DNA from: Balanoglossus misakiensis
Lineage: Eukaryota; Hemichordata
DNA length: 64,000 bases
Direction of reading: 5' to 3'
Assembly: GCA_040954595.2 (NCBI GenBank)
Contig: CM082596.2
Coordinates: forward strand, 9,920,001 to 9,984,000
A model generated the notes under the pieces. That model worked only from the letters and a program-made list of their open reading frames with translations. It searched no databases and was not told the DNA's origin. Below, piece after piece: positions 48,451 to 58,069 of the stretch (position 1 is its first letter; every line of letters begins with the position of its first letter). The position numbers and the translations under genes are program-made.

Positions 48451-48480
48451 CGGAAATACTGCCCATAGGTGGCGTCGTTC

Positions 48481-50450
48481 AAGCTGTAGTGACAGGTGGT
48501 GGTTCCCAGAGTGTATCGTAACCAGGTGATGAGACTAGCCCATGAATCAGTGCTGGGTGGTCACCACGGAACTCACAAGACCACAGACAAGATCCTCAGC
48601 AACTTCGTTTGGCCTGGGCTAACATCAGATGTTTCCCGTTACTGTCAGTCCTGTGATTCATGTCAACGGACACAACCAAAGGGACGGGTGACCAAGGTAC
48701 CACTTGGAAGTATGCCACTAATAGATATCCCTTTCCTACGTATTGCAGTAGACCTGGTTGGCCCTATTCATCCATGCACTGAACGCAAGAATAGGTACAT
48801 ACTTACTGTTGTTGATTATGCAACACGCTATCCGGAGGCTGTTGCATTGACTAACATTGATACCAAGACTGTTGCAGAGGCGCTCCTGGACATCTACTCA
48901 AGAGTGGGGTGTCCACGTGAAATTCTGACAGATCAAGGAACTCAATTTACATCAGATGTGATGCGTGAGGTCAGCCGGCTTTTGTCTATAAAGCAGAAGA
49001 CTACCACCCCATACCACCCAGCATTCAATGGTCTAGTGGAACGGTTCAATGGTACATTGAAACTCATGCTCAGGAAGATGTGTGAGGAACGTCCAACATA
49101 TTGCGATCGTTATCTGAATGCTTTACTATTTGCCTACAGAGAAACGCCTCAATCGAGCACAGGATTCTCTCCGTTTGAGTTACTTTATGGGAGGAGTGTG
49201 CGTGGTCCAATGGCTATCTTGAAAGAACTATGGACTGGAGAGATCAGTGAACCAGAAACCAAAACGACTTATCAATACATCCTTGATCTTCAAAAGAAAT
49301 TAAAGAAGGCATGCGATTTAGCAAGACAAGAACTGAAGATATCACAAGGCAAATACAAGTCCTACTACAATAGAAAGGCCAAATGGAGGAAGTTCAACAA
49401 AGGTGACGAGGTGTTATTGCTACTACCTACTGACCATAATAAACTACTTATGCACTGGAAGGGTCCTTTTCCAGTGGTGGAGAAAGCGAGCAATATGGAT
49501 TACAAGATTGACTTTGGTCATAGGGTGAAAACATTCCATGCCAACCTGTTGAAGAGGTACTATCGAAGAACTGATCAGCTAGATGAAGTATCAGCTGGAC
49601 TTCTTGAGATTGTGTGTGTATCTGTGATAGATGAGCAGAGTTATGAATCTTCAGAAGTACAAGAGAACACAGGGGTTAAAGTAAACGATGACTTACTGCG
49701 GGTTCCTGCATTCAAGCAGAAAGAATTTGCTGCAGATGTGAATGTATGTGACAACTTGTCAGACATACAGGAGCAAGTGGTGAGGAGGTTGCTGATCAAT
49801 TACAAAGATATGTTAACTGATATTCGTGGTAACACCAACCTGGGTTTCCATGACATCAAGTTGATGGATCCAACACCAGTATGCAGTAGGCCATACCCCA
49901 TCCCTCATGCACTCCGTGAAGCAGTGAAAGATGAAGTCAAAACGATGATTAAGATGGGAGTAGCTGAACCTTCAGAGAGTCCATATGCTGTTCCACTGGT
50001 AATGGTGAAGAAATCTGATGGGTCCAATCGTTGTTGTGTTGACATGAGAAAGCTCAATCGCATAACAGTGTTTGATGCAGAGCCTACACCAGACCTGAGT
50101 GATCTCAGCAAAGAATATTGGCAAGTCCCGTTGACTGATAATTCTAAACAATTGACGGCATTTATCACGCATGATGGGCTATACCAATTTATCAAAATGC
50201 CTTTCGGACTTGTAAATAGTGCTGCGACTTTTAGCAGAATTATGAGAAGATTGTTAAGAGATATGAAGAACGTAGACAACTATATCGATCACATACTGAT
50301 CCACACTGCATCATGGGAAGAACATATCAAGACAATTACAGATTTGATGAGCAGACTACGAAAGGCAAAGTTAACAGCGAGACCAACTAAGTGTTATGTG
50401 GGTTATGAGCAGATCGATTTCCTGGGTCATGTGGTTGGTCATGGTGAACT
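48481..50450 (+). mobile_element. LTR retrotransposon (Gmr1-like Ty3/Gypsy), right part
   Basis: Continuation of the element broken at 43013. Similarity to Ty3/Gypsy Pol ends inside the reverse transcriptase at about 50450; RNase H and the 3' LTR are absent, so the element is truncated by deletion or recombination with the tandem repeats that follow. Confidence 0.85.
48493..50450 (+). pseudogene. Pol: integrase followed by reverse transcriptase
   Basis: Two stop codons (TAG TGA at 48487-48492) precede the frame. The integrase has a zinc domain (HESVLGGHHG ... CDSC), catalytic Asp in AVDLVGP (about residue 86), Asp in LTDQGTQF (about 146) and Glu in GLVERFNG (about 182), the last two 35 residues apart, and a C-terminal GPFPVVEK motif. 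All integrase key residues are present. From about residue 470 a reverse transcriptase follows (SPYAVPLVMVKKSDG, YWQVPL, MPFGLVNSAATF). The segment between EPTPD and SDLSKEYWQ is shorter than usual, and the catalytic YxDD is YIDH, so it cannot be active. The frame stays open to 50661, but the last part is not Pol. Confidence 0.85.
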
Positions 50451-50800
50451 ATTCCTGTTTCAAAATGACCTACATTACAGGTCCTATGCACACGTATTAC
50501 ATGTTCTGATTGGTTTATCCACTTCTCTAAGGTCCACTTGCGGCTCGCTGATTGGAGGGACCTTATGTGTTAGGTCTTATTACTATGTATTATTCACCAG
50601 ACCTTGTAGGTTAGGTCTTATTACAATGCATTATTCACTTTACAGCTCCCTGATTGGTTAATGTGTAGGTCTGGTCCTCCAGTGTTCACTGCCTCATTAT
50701 GCAGGACCTTGTAGGTTAGGTCTTATTAATATGTATTTATTCACCATACAGCTCCCTGAATGGTTAACGTGTCAGTCTGGTCCCCCCCCCCCAGTGTTCA
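50451..50800. repeat. Short tandem repeats after the truncated Pol
   Basis: Three imperfect copies of ACCTTGTAGGTTAGGTCTTA, TTATTCACTTTACAGCTCCC and TGATTGGTTAATGTG lie between about 50520 and 50790, followed by a run of C. This array may be involved in the loss of the element's 3' end. Confidence 0.65.
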
Positions 50801-52330
50801 CTGCCTCATTGTGAAATGTCCCATGTGCTTCCTGGCTAGCGTTGTGGTAACATATTATTCGGGGTGTCCGCAGATCGTTCATTGATTTTCTGAGAAATAG
50901 CCTAACTGATACTATCTCCAACATAAACCGCACCCTGGAAAGATTAAATGATCTTTTAGGTGGACTTTGAAAATCTGATTAACTCATCTAAGCATTTTAG
51001 CTAAGTTGTATATTTTTTAATTATAATCATACAAAATACTTAAAAAATAAAAACAATGTTCAGTTTTAATACCCACTGATGAGGGGAAACATCAGTTTCA
51101 AATTCTTTTCATGGGAGCGCTTGAGCAGAGTTATGAGTTTTGCTCTGTGAAAGAAAATGGGGGGATTTCAAAATTTTGGCAGTTCGGAAGGGGGATTTCA
51201 AAATATTTCGGGTTGTGAAAGGGGGGGGGGGCATGTGAAAATTAGCGGTAAAAGATGAATCCCCCCCCCTCCAGAGGTGTTTGTGAATGCAGCCTAAGAA
51301 AGAAAAAATGTGAAATGGGTCAAATATGGGCCGGACGTGCCCATTCAACTCAATTTACTTTTGTTTGCTTTAAGTAGGAATTGATCACAGCTATATTTAT
51401 TTTGGACACCTGAGCGACAAGAAAACAATCTGATTCTACATTTTAAAAAGCGTCATTGGAAAAGCACTGCAATTTTGTTTCTTGCTTTAAAAAAGTTTGG
51501 GGTGGCATGTAATAATTAAGGTGTGTCTAAATTACTAATTTGGTGCACCTCAAAGCCCTTAGCCAATGTAAATTATATCCTGCATTGTATTCATGAAGGA
51601 TATCCTCCCGCGAGGTCAATGCCATTCAATGTCAAACAGTCTCAACAAAGACCATTGGACACTCATAGCCGTTTTGTATGAAAGTGACTGGAGTACGAGA
51701 TGAGTTTCATGACAACAACAAATCATGCTCAGTCTCGCTTCAGGGTCTATAATTTCAATAACGGCTAGACGCTGGACACTATCTTAGGTAACACTTTAGG
51801 GTCATAGTGCTGGAACGACATGTTTAAACAGGTCGTTCCGGCACTCTGACCCTTTCGGCCCCAGTCGTTTCAGCCCCCATTTTCCACGACCCAAGTCGTT
51901 ACAGCCCGGACAGTAACACCCCAAACATTTCAACACTTATCAGGGAAGACCTTAGCCCAACTATTAAAACTTGGCTTGAACCTACTTAAGTTCTCCGCAT
52001 GAAATATGAGCGAGCGTTGTCAGAGGACGACAGCTACGCACACTTTGGGCGTGACCGAATCAAACAGAATTGAATATTCTATATTCGGAAAAAACACCTT
52101 ATCTCCGTTTTGCCGTTGACAAACCGATTTCTGTCATGACAGTTACTCCCGGGGACTGTGACAGACCATATACAGACAGTAGAGGCCGCGCGCTGGGGGT
52201 CTACACAAGTCACTACAGCTGATGTAAGCAAGTACAACATGCTTTGCTTGCAGGAATGTTCCATTTTCAATAGAGGGGTGTGTATATTCAGAGGGAATGT
52301 CAGTCGGGGCCCTGGCTGGCAACATGCGGC
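50801..52330. other. Unassigned sequence, no supported gene
   Basis: It contains G and C runs at 51220-51270. A short imperfect repeat with the AGTCGTT(A/T)CAGCCC theme lies near 51830-51930. ACGACATGTTTAAACAGGTCGT at about 51815 is a small palindrome. The reading frames are composed of simple sequence or are unsupported. Confidence 0.4.
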
Positions 52331-53285
52331 GTATATATTGACAATCTTAGCCGGGAGACCAGGGCGTCGATCTAAAATACAACGCTCGGGGACAGTCGAG
52401 CAAGTCCTGCTGAGCTGAAAGATAGTAGTCTTGGCAACGATCGAGGTCGCTTAGTAACAAATGGATAACGAGTGATCTATCAAATGTTGACGGGCGCCAG
52501 TGGTTGGATGATATAATTAAAGGCACGTAAGCTGTAACTGGATAAAAAATTAAAGTTTTAAATAATCTCATATATGCTTTTAATTATGTCTATTAAATGC
52601 TATTTCATGATAATATATCAAGCTCAACACTTATTTATGACAAAATGGCCAAAAATTAAAGAAAAACGAAAATTCCTGCAATTTAAAAAAAAGCGCAATA
52701 TTGCAATGAAAAATGAAAATCTGATGTCTCAGTGGTGTACATTTACTTCCATGAGCTCAAGTGGATGAGATCATGTTTTGTTTATGAAGTTTCACAACCG
52801 GAAATGCAACATTTTCATTGTTTCTTGCATTTTCCCACGGTGGCGGCCATAATCGCTTGCGGCAAAGCTTTATTATTTATCTGGTTAAAACTTGCATATG
52901 CACTCATACTTAGGGTTTATAATGCTTGTGTATTGTTCACTACCTTCATCTGTATGGACTAATGGTAGTGCAGTTTGAAACAAAAATTATGAAAATTATC
53001 CCAAAAGTTACACCTTACGTGCCTTTAACAAAGCTTGGTTATGAATATTCATACACCTTCAAAACCACTCCCACATCCCATCGCGGGAATTTCACACATG
53101 ACTCCACCTCTATTTCCTTATTTAGAAGGCGACGATGTCATGTGGTTAACATTGAGTGACCAATTAGCTTACACGCAAGATTTACCACACGTGTCGTTCT
53201 ACGAACAGAATTCTGTTCGTAAATAGAGACTGTCCCCGGGCGTTTCTTTTCCCCGACGCCCTGGTCTCCAGGCTATGACAATCTC
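52331..53285. mobile_element. Inverted-repeat element of about 950 bp
   Basis: ACAATCTTAGCCGGGAGACC and AGGGCGTCG on the left (52341-52370), with GCTCGGGGACAGTC further in, are matched inverted on the right by GACTGTCCCCGGGCG (from about 53228), CGACGCCCTGGTCTCC and GGCTATGACAATC (to about 53283). The repeats are about 60 bp and imperfect. The interior is AT-rich, with only short open frames. Confidence 0.55.
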
Positions 53286-53586
53286 GCTGATAGGCGCAGC
53301 TGGAATTTATGTTTCTGTGGTATGATTATTGTATTTTATCAATGCACAATCACGATGGGCGAGTTTCAAGCAAGCAATTGGATTCGCTTCAATCCCTCAC
53401 TAAAATCTAGACTGCACCACTGTATAATAACACAATACAGTCTTCTAGCCTCATGGTATAAACAGGAACTCTTGTCTGCTGGACATCCGGGTACTTTGGT
53501 CTACTGAGTGAACGCGTTACGTATAGAGGTAGCGCAAAGTGAAAACCTATTTAAGGCAGCCACAACAATCAGTGTTGACGTACATA
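53286..53586. other. Unassigned sequence
   Basis: No repeat or coding signal. The 61-codon frame at 53322-53507 has no support. Confidence 0.4.
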
Positions 53587-53691
53587 CAATCTGACTAAAA
53601 TCGCAGTTGGTATGACGACAGCATACTAATAATACTGTACCACATAAGTAAAAGACGTCGTCGTACCATACATCTGATTTTATTCAGATTA
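53587..53691. repeat. Foldback hairpin A
   Basis: CAATCTGACTAAAATCGCAG at the left pairs imperfectly with CATCTGATTTTATTCAGATT at the right, and GGTATGACGACAG with CGTCGTCGTACC. It is a diverged relative of hairpin B at 53944. Confidence 0.6.
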
Positions 53692-53708
53692 CTGCATATT
53701 TGCATATA

Positions 53709-53915
53709 CTGTGAAACAAGTTATTTTCGCGAGCAATACATTTTCGCGAGATACGTGAGAGCCAAAATGGTATGAAAATAAGAGGTCGCATAATTATTTT
53801 TGAAGATAACGATGCAGTGAATGAAATAAGAGAACGCGAAAATTAATACTCGCGAAACAGTAGCCTCTCTCGATATCGTGAAAATTTCAACTCGCTAAAA
53901 TAAAGTGTTTTACAG
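53709..53915. mobile_element. 207-bp MITE with TA target duplication
   Basis: CTGTGAAACAAGTTATTTTC at the left and AAAATAAAGTGTTTTACAG at the right form imperfect inverted repeats, each flanked by TA (53707-53708 and 53916-53917). TTTTCGCGAG repeats near both ends. A TA duplication is typical of Tc1/mariner-type elements; this one is non-coding. Confidence 0.7.
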
Positions 53916-53943
53916 TAGTTTATGTATGTAAAGTGTTCCTGAT

Positions 53944-54069
53944 GTTAACACAATCTGATTAAAATCAGATGTAGGCCTAGGGAATGGCGACGTAGTTTTT
54001 TGATGCTGCGACAGCATAAAAAACACGTCGCCGTTCCCTACATCTGATTTTAATCAGATTAGCGTTAAC
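53944..54069. repeat. Foldback hairpin B, nearly perfect
   Basis: The left arm, GTTAACACAATCTGATTAAA continuing through GGGAATGGCGACGTAG, pairs with the right arm, CACGTCGCCGTTCCCTACAT through TTTTAATCAGATTAGCG and GTTAAC. The stem is about 60 bp with a small loop and one extra GCCT in the left arm. Inside each arm AATCTGATTAAAATCAGAT is itself a palindrome. Confidence 0.8.
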
Positions 54070-54549
54070 ATAACTTTATCAGAATAAGTTAACGCCATAA
54101 CTTTGACAGAATAAGAGTTGCCTCAAACGGCTCTAACCGAATTTCCATTAATAGCAGAACAAACAAGCTGTAATCAATACGCCAACCTTTAAAATATTAC
54201 TTTAGAAAGTTTGTATTCATACTTTCTTCAAGTTGTCATAACGCTAACCCGAAATGTGTTTTAGTATTGCCTTTGTATTAATGGGCTAGATTCATGGCGT
54301 TATATGTCATAAATTAAAAAGACAACCCTTATTGTTTTTGATAATATTTATGTCGGAGAATCCACAATGAAAAATATGTATTTTCAATTTCATAACTCAA
54401 AATAATTTCCAAATCCATGACCTTATTTTCAACTCCAGTGATCGTACATCCTGAACCTTGTTCCAGTAAATGATTGGTCATTACAGGGTTAATGGGCACT
54501 CTCCCGTTCTCTTCCTCCGCAGTTTCATTCATGTTCTTGTTTGACGGAA

Positions 54550-54678
54550 ATGGGTGTGACCAGACGCTTGAATGTTTTCATGTGGGTTGAGTTGTTCATC
54601 GGGAACGGCCTCCTGGTGTGTCTGTACAGGTACGCAAGGAGAAACTGCCCACAAGAAGCTGCGAGTGAAACTATTTAA
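54550..54678 (+). pseudogene. Copy B of the candidate membrane-protein exon
   Basis: The 42-codon frame of 37802-37930 is preserved, including the upstream acceptor, but has five base changes. Two put Glu and Asn into the hydrophobic segment (MWVELFIGNG instead of MWVSLFIGIG), which should weaken it as a membrane anchor. This suggests relaxed selection on this copy, or that neither copy is coding. Confidence 0.3.
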
Positions 54679-55414
54679 GGTAGTATGTGCCTCGCGGTCC
54701 GAGATTCAGACAAATGATAGTCCTCAAAACTTTTTCAAGTAATTGATTTACTAAAGTGTGTGGTGAGTCTCTTTGAAAACAACAACAATATTACTCATCA
54801 TATTGTAATTTTTTGAAACTATAAAATGAAGTTGACAATGCACCAAACAGATTCTATTTATTTCTTCATGACCATGTTCACCCCAAGGTCATATGGACCT
54901 GCAAGTATATGCCAGAGCCAGAGACGACATTACCGAAGCCAGAGTTTAAAGCTTACAGGTCACCCCTTGCCAGCTCATGACTAGCTAAACTGCCATGGAT
55001 GCCAAGAGATATATGACTACGGTAACCTGTAGATGGTTTCAGTATGTTTGAAGAAAGTGGTGGCGCACTTTTGGCTACATTTGAAATGGCTATGGTACCA
55101 GTGGTTGAATTTGCAAAGGTGACCTTTGACCTGGCATCTTTAAAGATATTAAAGAACGATTTACCATTCCTTGTTGTCGTAAAATGACATCTGTAATAAC
55201 TTATATTTTATCTGTTCATCTTGAAGTACTATATATTTAAACGCCAATTTTCCATTGCCAATCAAGTTTTTACAAATAAATTGTAATATGCATGTTGATT
55301 TTACAAAAACTCCTTACTTCCAAGTGAATTCTGTTACACATCACGTAACTATTTTCCCCACGAATTCTTCAGTTGCTAACTCGGAAATTTCATATATTGG
55401 GCAGAAATTGGATA

Positions 55415-56355
55415 CCGTATATTCTCACAAATAAGCGCCACCCATGATTAGGCGCCAGTGATACCTGACTTTGCTACTTTTTACTTAAAATTAAGCGCCA
55501 GGAATTTTTTTTGAGGTGTGTGGACGTACGTGAATCATGACAAGTGCTACCGAGGTAACACCTGTTTAGGGGTCTCGTCAAAAACAACGGGGGGCTTGCT
55601 GTGTGAATAATAATTGACCTGAGCAGACAATGCATGCTTTGGGCTGATGTGCTATTTATTTACAAGATGAAATCGGGCACGTGTCAACCTCCTAATTTAT
55701 GTAAATTATCACACTGCAAAAGACACAGGTGCCGGGCGTCTAGACACTCGTCTTTTTCCTGTCGATCGATCGGCAGCCGCTTACGTTACCGGCACTACCA
55801 CCCAAGTTTGACCATATGGCCAGGGCTTTGAAATAATAGGACTAGTTTCAAGTTGTGAATATGTTTGCGGTATTAATTTTCTCGTGAATATTCACGCAAC
55901 GTGAGTACATGTATTCACGCAACCTTGCCTGACCTTACATGTATGAGAGCATGATGACAAAGACGCACTTGGACTAAACCACTATACGTCAGTAGATTTT
56001 GTTGATGGTTCAGCCAGCATACTGTAATGCTGCTCGTAGTATTCACTTCGTTGACAACTTTTTATTTCTGGAATATTTATTAGATAATACATTGAACTGA
56101 CTGTATTTGAATAGAAAATGTTAAAACTTTACATATGAATTTGAAACAGCCATTCATTCACTACGGACACTCCCTTATGAGAACACTGATTGGAACGTCC
56201 CAAATCATTTGCATATGAATCAACAGGGTACAGTATACCGGGCTATCCATGAATAAGCGCCACCGGTTCTTGAAAAGACTCATTTCTGCCTTTGTTTAGG
56301 CGCCACCAAAATTTGAAATGGTTAAAAAGTGGCGCTTATTTGTGAGAATATACGG
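55415..56355. mobile_element. 941-bp inverted-repeat transposon with empty-site proof
   Basis: The ends are perfect 27-bp inverted repeats starting CCGTATATTCTCACAAATAA and ending in GCGCCAC. TA is duplicated at 55413-55414 and 56356-56357, while copy A of the duplicated segment has a single TA at that place (GGATACATTACC). Several more GCGCCA blocks lie near both ends (for example TTAGGCGCCAG, TTAAGCGCCAG, ATAAGCGCCACC, TTAGGCGCCACC), as transposase-binding subterminal repeats do. No transposase is encoded; the 65-codon frame at 55634 is unsupported. Confidence 0.9.
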
Positions 56356-57085
56356 TACATTACCCAGCCATTAAAATTACAGTTTTCTATTTTAATTGAT
56401 CGTCCATAACTTCAAGTACTTTGACTTGACATACATTAAAAACATCATGGTGAATAAATAAAAATTATTTGATTATCTAATTGTGCATGTTTACATGGTT
56501 TTATTTTAGTATGCTGGGTACTTAATGTCTAATGGCTCGCTGATTTTATACTGTTCAAGATGACAATCTAATTTTAGTTTTCAGCTGATAATTGAAATCA
56601 ATGATTCAAAAAAATTGAATTTTGACATGAATAAACTTCTTGTTCATGGCAGTTGCTGTGTTTTGTTTCATTTGTATTCAATTTTTGCAAGCATACCATT
56701 GAGCACAGTTTGATTTGATTAAACACGTTTATCGGAAAATTTTGTCATTTGAAATATCTGTTTTTGCGCCCTCTACCATTTGACCAAATGATTCTCTTAT
56801 TTTGGTGGCCTTTGTCTGTGTATATGAGAATACTATAGTACTCTCGCATCGATCATAGTAGAAGTTGAAAACGTCTCTTGCCACGTGGCCTGGAAGAAAG
56901 GCGATCTTTAGAGTAAAAAAAACAAACTATCCAGATAGGAAGCTAGAAAAGAAGTTGAATCGTTGAAATTTTATTTATTTTATATTGTTAATATCGTTCG
57001 TGATGTTGACTGGCCGACAATCTTTGTCACACGAGTCTTTTCAGGCAGATTAAAACATTGCCTATTCCAGCAATAATCACAACAG

Positions 57086-58060
57086 GAGTGTGTCACACAG
57101 GAGACAGTTGGGATTATAGTCATAATCTACCTTAGTTTGTTGTCAACAACCAGATGTGGTCGCATTCCGTGCATCCGTGCATATTTTGGAACAACGACTC
57201 TATCGAACAGACGTATTTCAAACACCTTGGAGAAAAACATCGATGACCAGTGGAATTGACTGTCGCTTGAAATCCGATAGGAATACACCTGTTTACGGTG
57301 GACGATACCGACACTCCTCTGCTAACTTAATCTGCTCTGCTAACTATACCTGCTTTGATTAAGTTGCGTCTAAAACTTTCCTTACAATACAATGTGGGTC
57401 TCGACTGTCGGTCCCAACTATAGCGACGACAGCCTCGGTATGTTTCGCCGATAGCAATCCGGAGATGAAATTTGCATACAGCAATATCTTTCAAGATAAA
57501 TAATTTATGTCCTAAAGGTATTACTTTTAGTGGTCTGACGGAGACGTTTTCTGCTGTAACATGCAAAACCTGCGGCGGACCTGAGGTCATGTTGCGAACA
57601 CTGTAGTTTTGTTACGCCCGCCATCCTTCGGACGTTTACCTCATCGGGGCTTCTTTGGGGAATCAGCCACGTCCGAAGGGTGAGAGTGTAAATTCTCTCC
57701 CTCTCCTTCTCCACCCAACATATTCATAGAGTCAGAGAGAGGTACCCGGCATATCGTAAACTTAACGAGAGGCATAACGAGACTTTCAACAAGTTTTCCG
57801 AGTAACACAAATAGTTCTGGTTTATTACTGGTCACACGTAAGAATTACACGACTCTATCCATGCTCGTTGACTCCCGTCACGGATCTCCGGTGATAATAA
57901 TGTGATATCAAATTTCATCACCTCTTATTAATACGTTAGTCAAGTATTATGTCATAAAAGGAACACGTCATCTTAATATTTCTTAAACATGAACTTAGCG
58001 CGTGATATCTCTATCTCGTTCTGACATGTATCAATTACACAATCTTGTTTACTCTGAGTG
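57086..58060. other. Unassigned sequence
   Basis: A perfect 11-bp inverted repeat, CCTTCGGACGT ... ACGTCCGAAGG, spans about 57626-57679. The 24 bases at 57396-57419 are shared with 39586-39609. Reading frames of 60-87 codons exist on both strands, but none shows a motif. Confidence 0.45.
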
Positions 58061-58069
58061 AAGTACCTA

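Larger units (their letters stand above)
43014..48480. mobile_element. DNA transposon of unassigned superfamily nested in the retroelement
   Basis: GGGCAGTATTCCG at 43045-43057 is matched inverted by CGGAAATACTGCCC at 48451-48464, giving imperfect terminal inverted repeats. AAGCTGT occurs at 43007-43013 and 48481-48487 in the same codon phase of the interrupted retroelement, which fits a 7-8 bp target duplication, though the exact ends remain uncertain by about 30 bp. The left end also contains its own small inverted repeat (CGGGAAATACT with AGTATTCCGCG). Inside lie two convergent genes: a 216-codon frame on plus and a spliced gene on minus. Both reading frames are intact, so the insertion looks much younger than its host element. 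Confidence 0.75.
54175..57085. repeat. Duplicated segment, copy B
   Basis: It matches 37424-39394 from CAATACGCCAACCTTTAAAA to GCAATAATCACAACAG and differs by scattered substitutions, small indels and one 941-bp insertion (55415-56355). The flanks are unrelated on both sides. Confidence 0.9.

Noticed and set aside
50451-50661. End of the Pol frame after the reverse transcriptase fragment
   Set aside because: It translates tandem-repeat DNA with no Pol similarity; it is open by chance.
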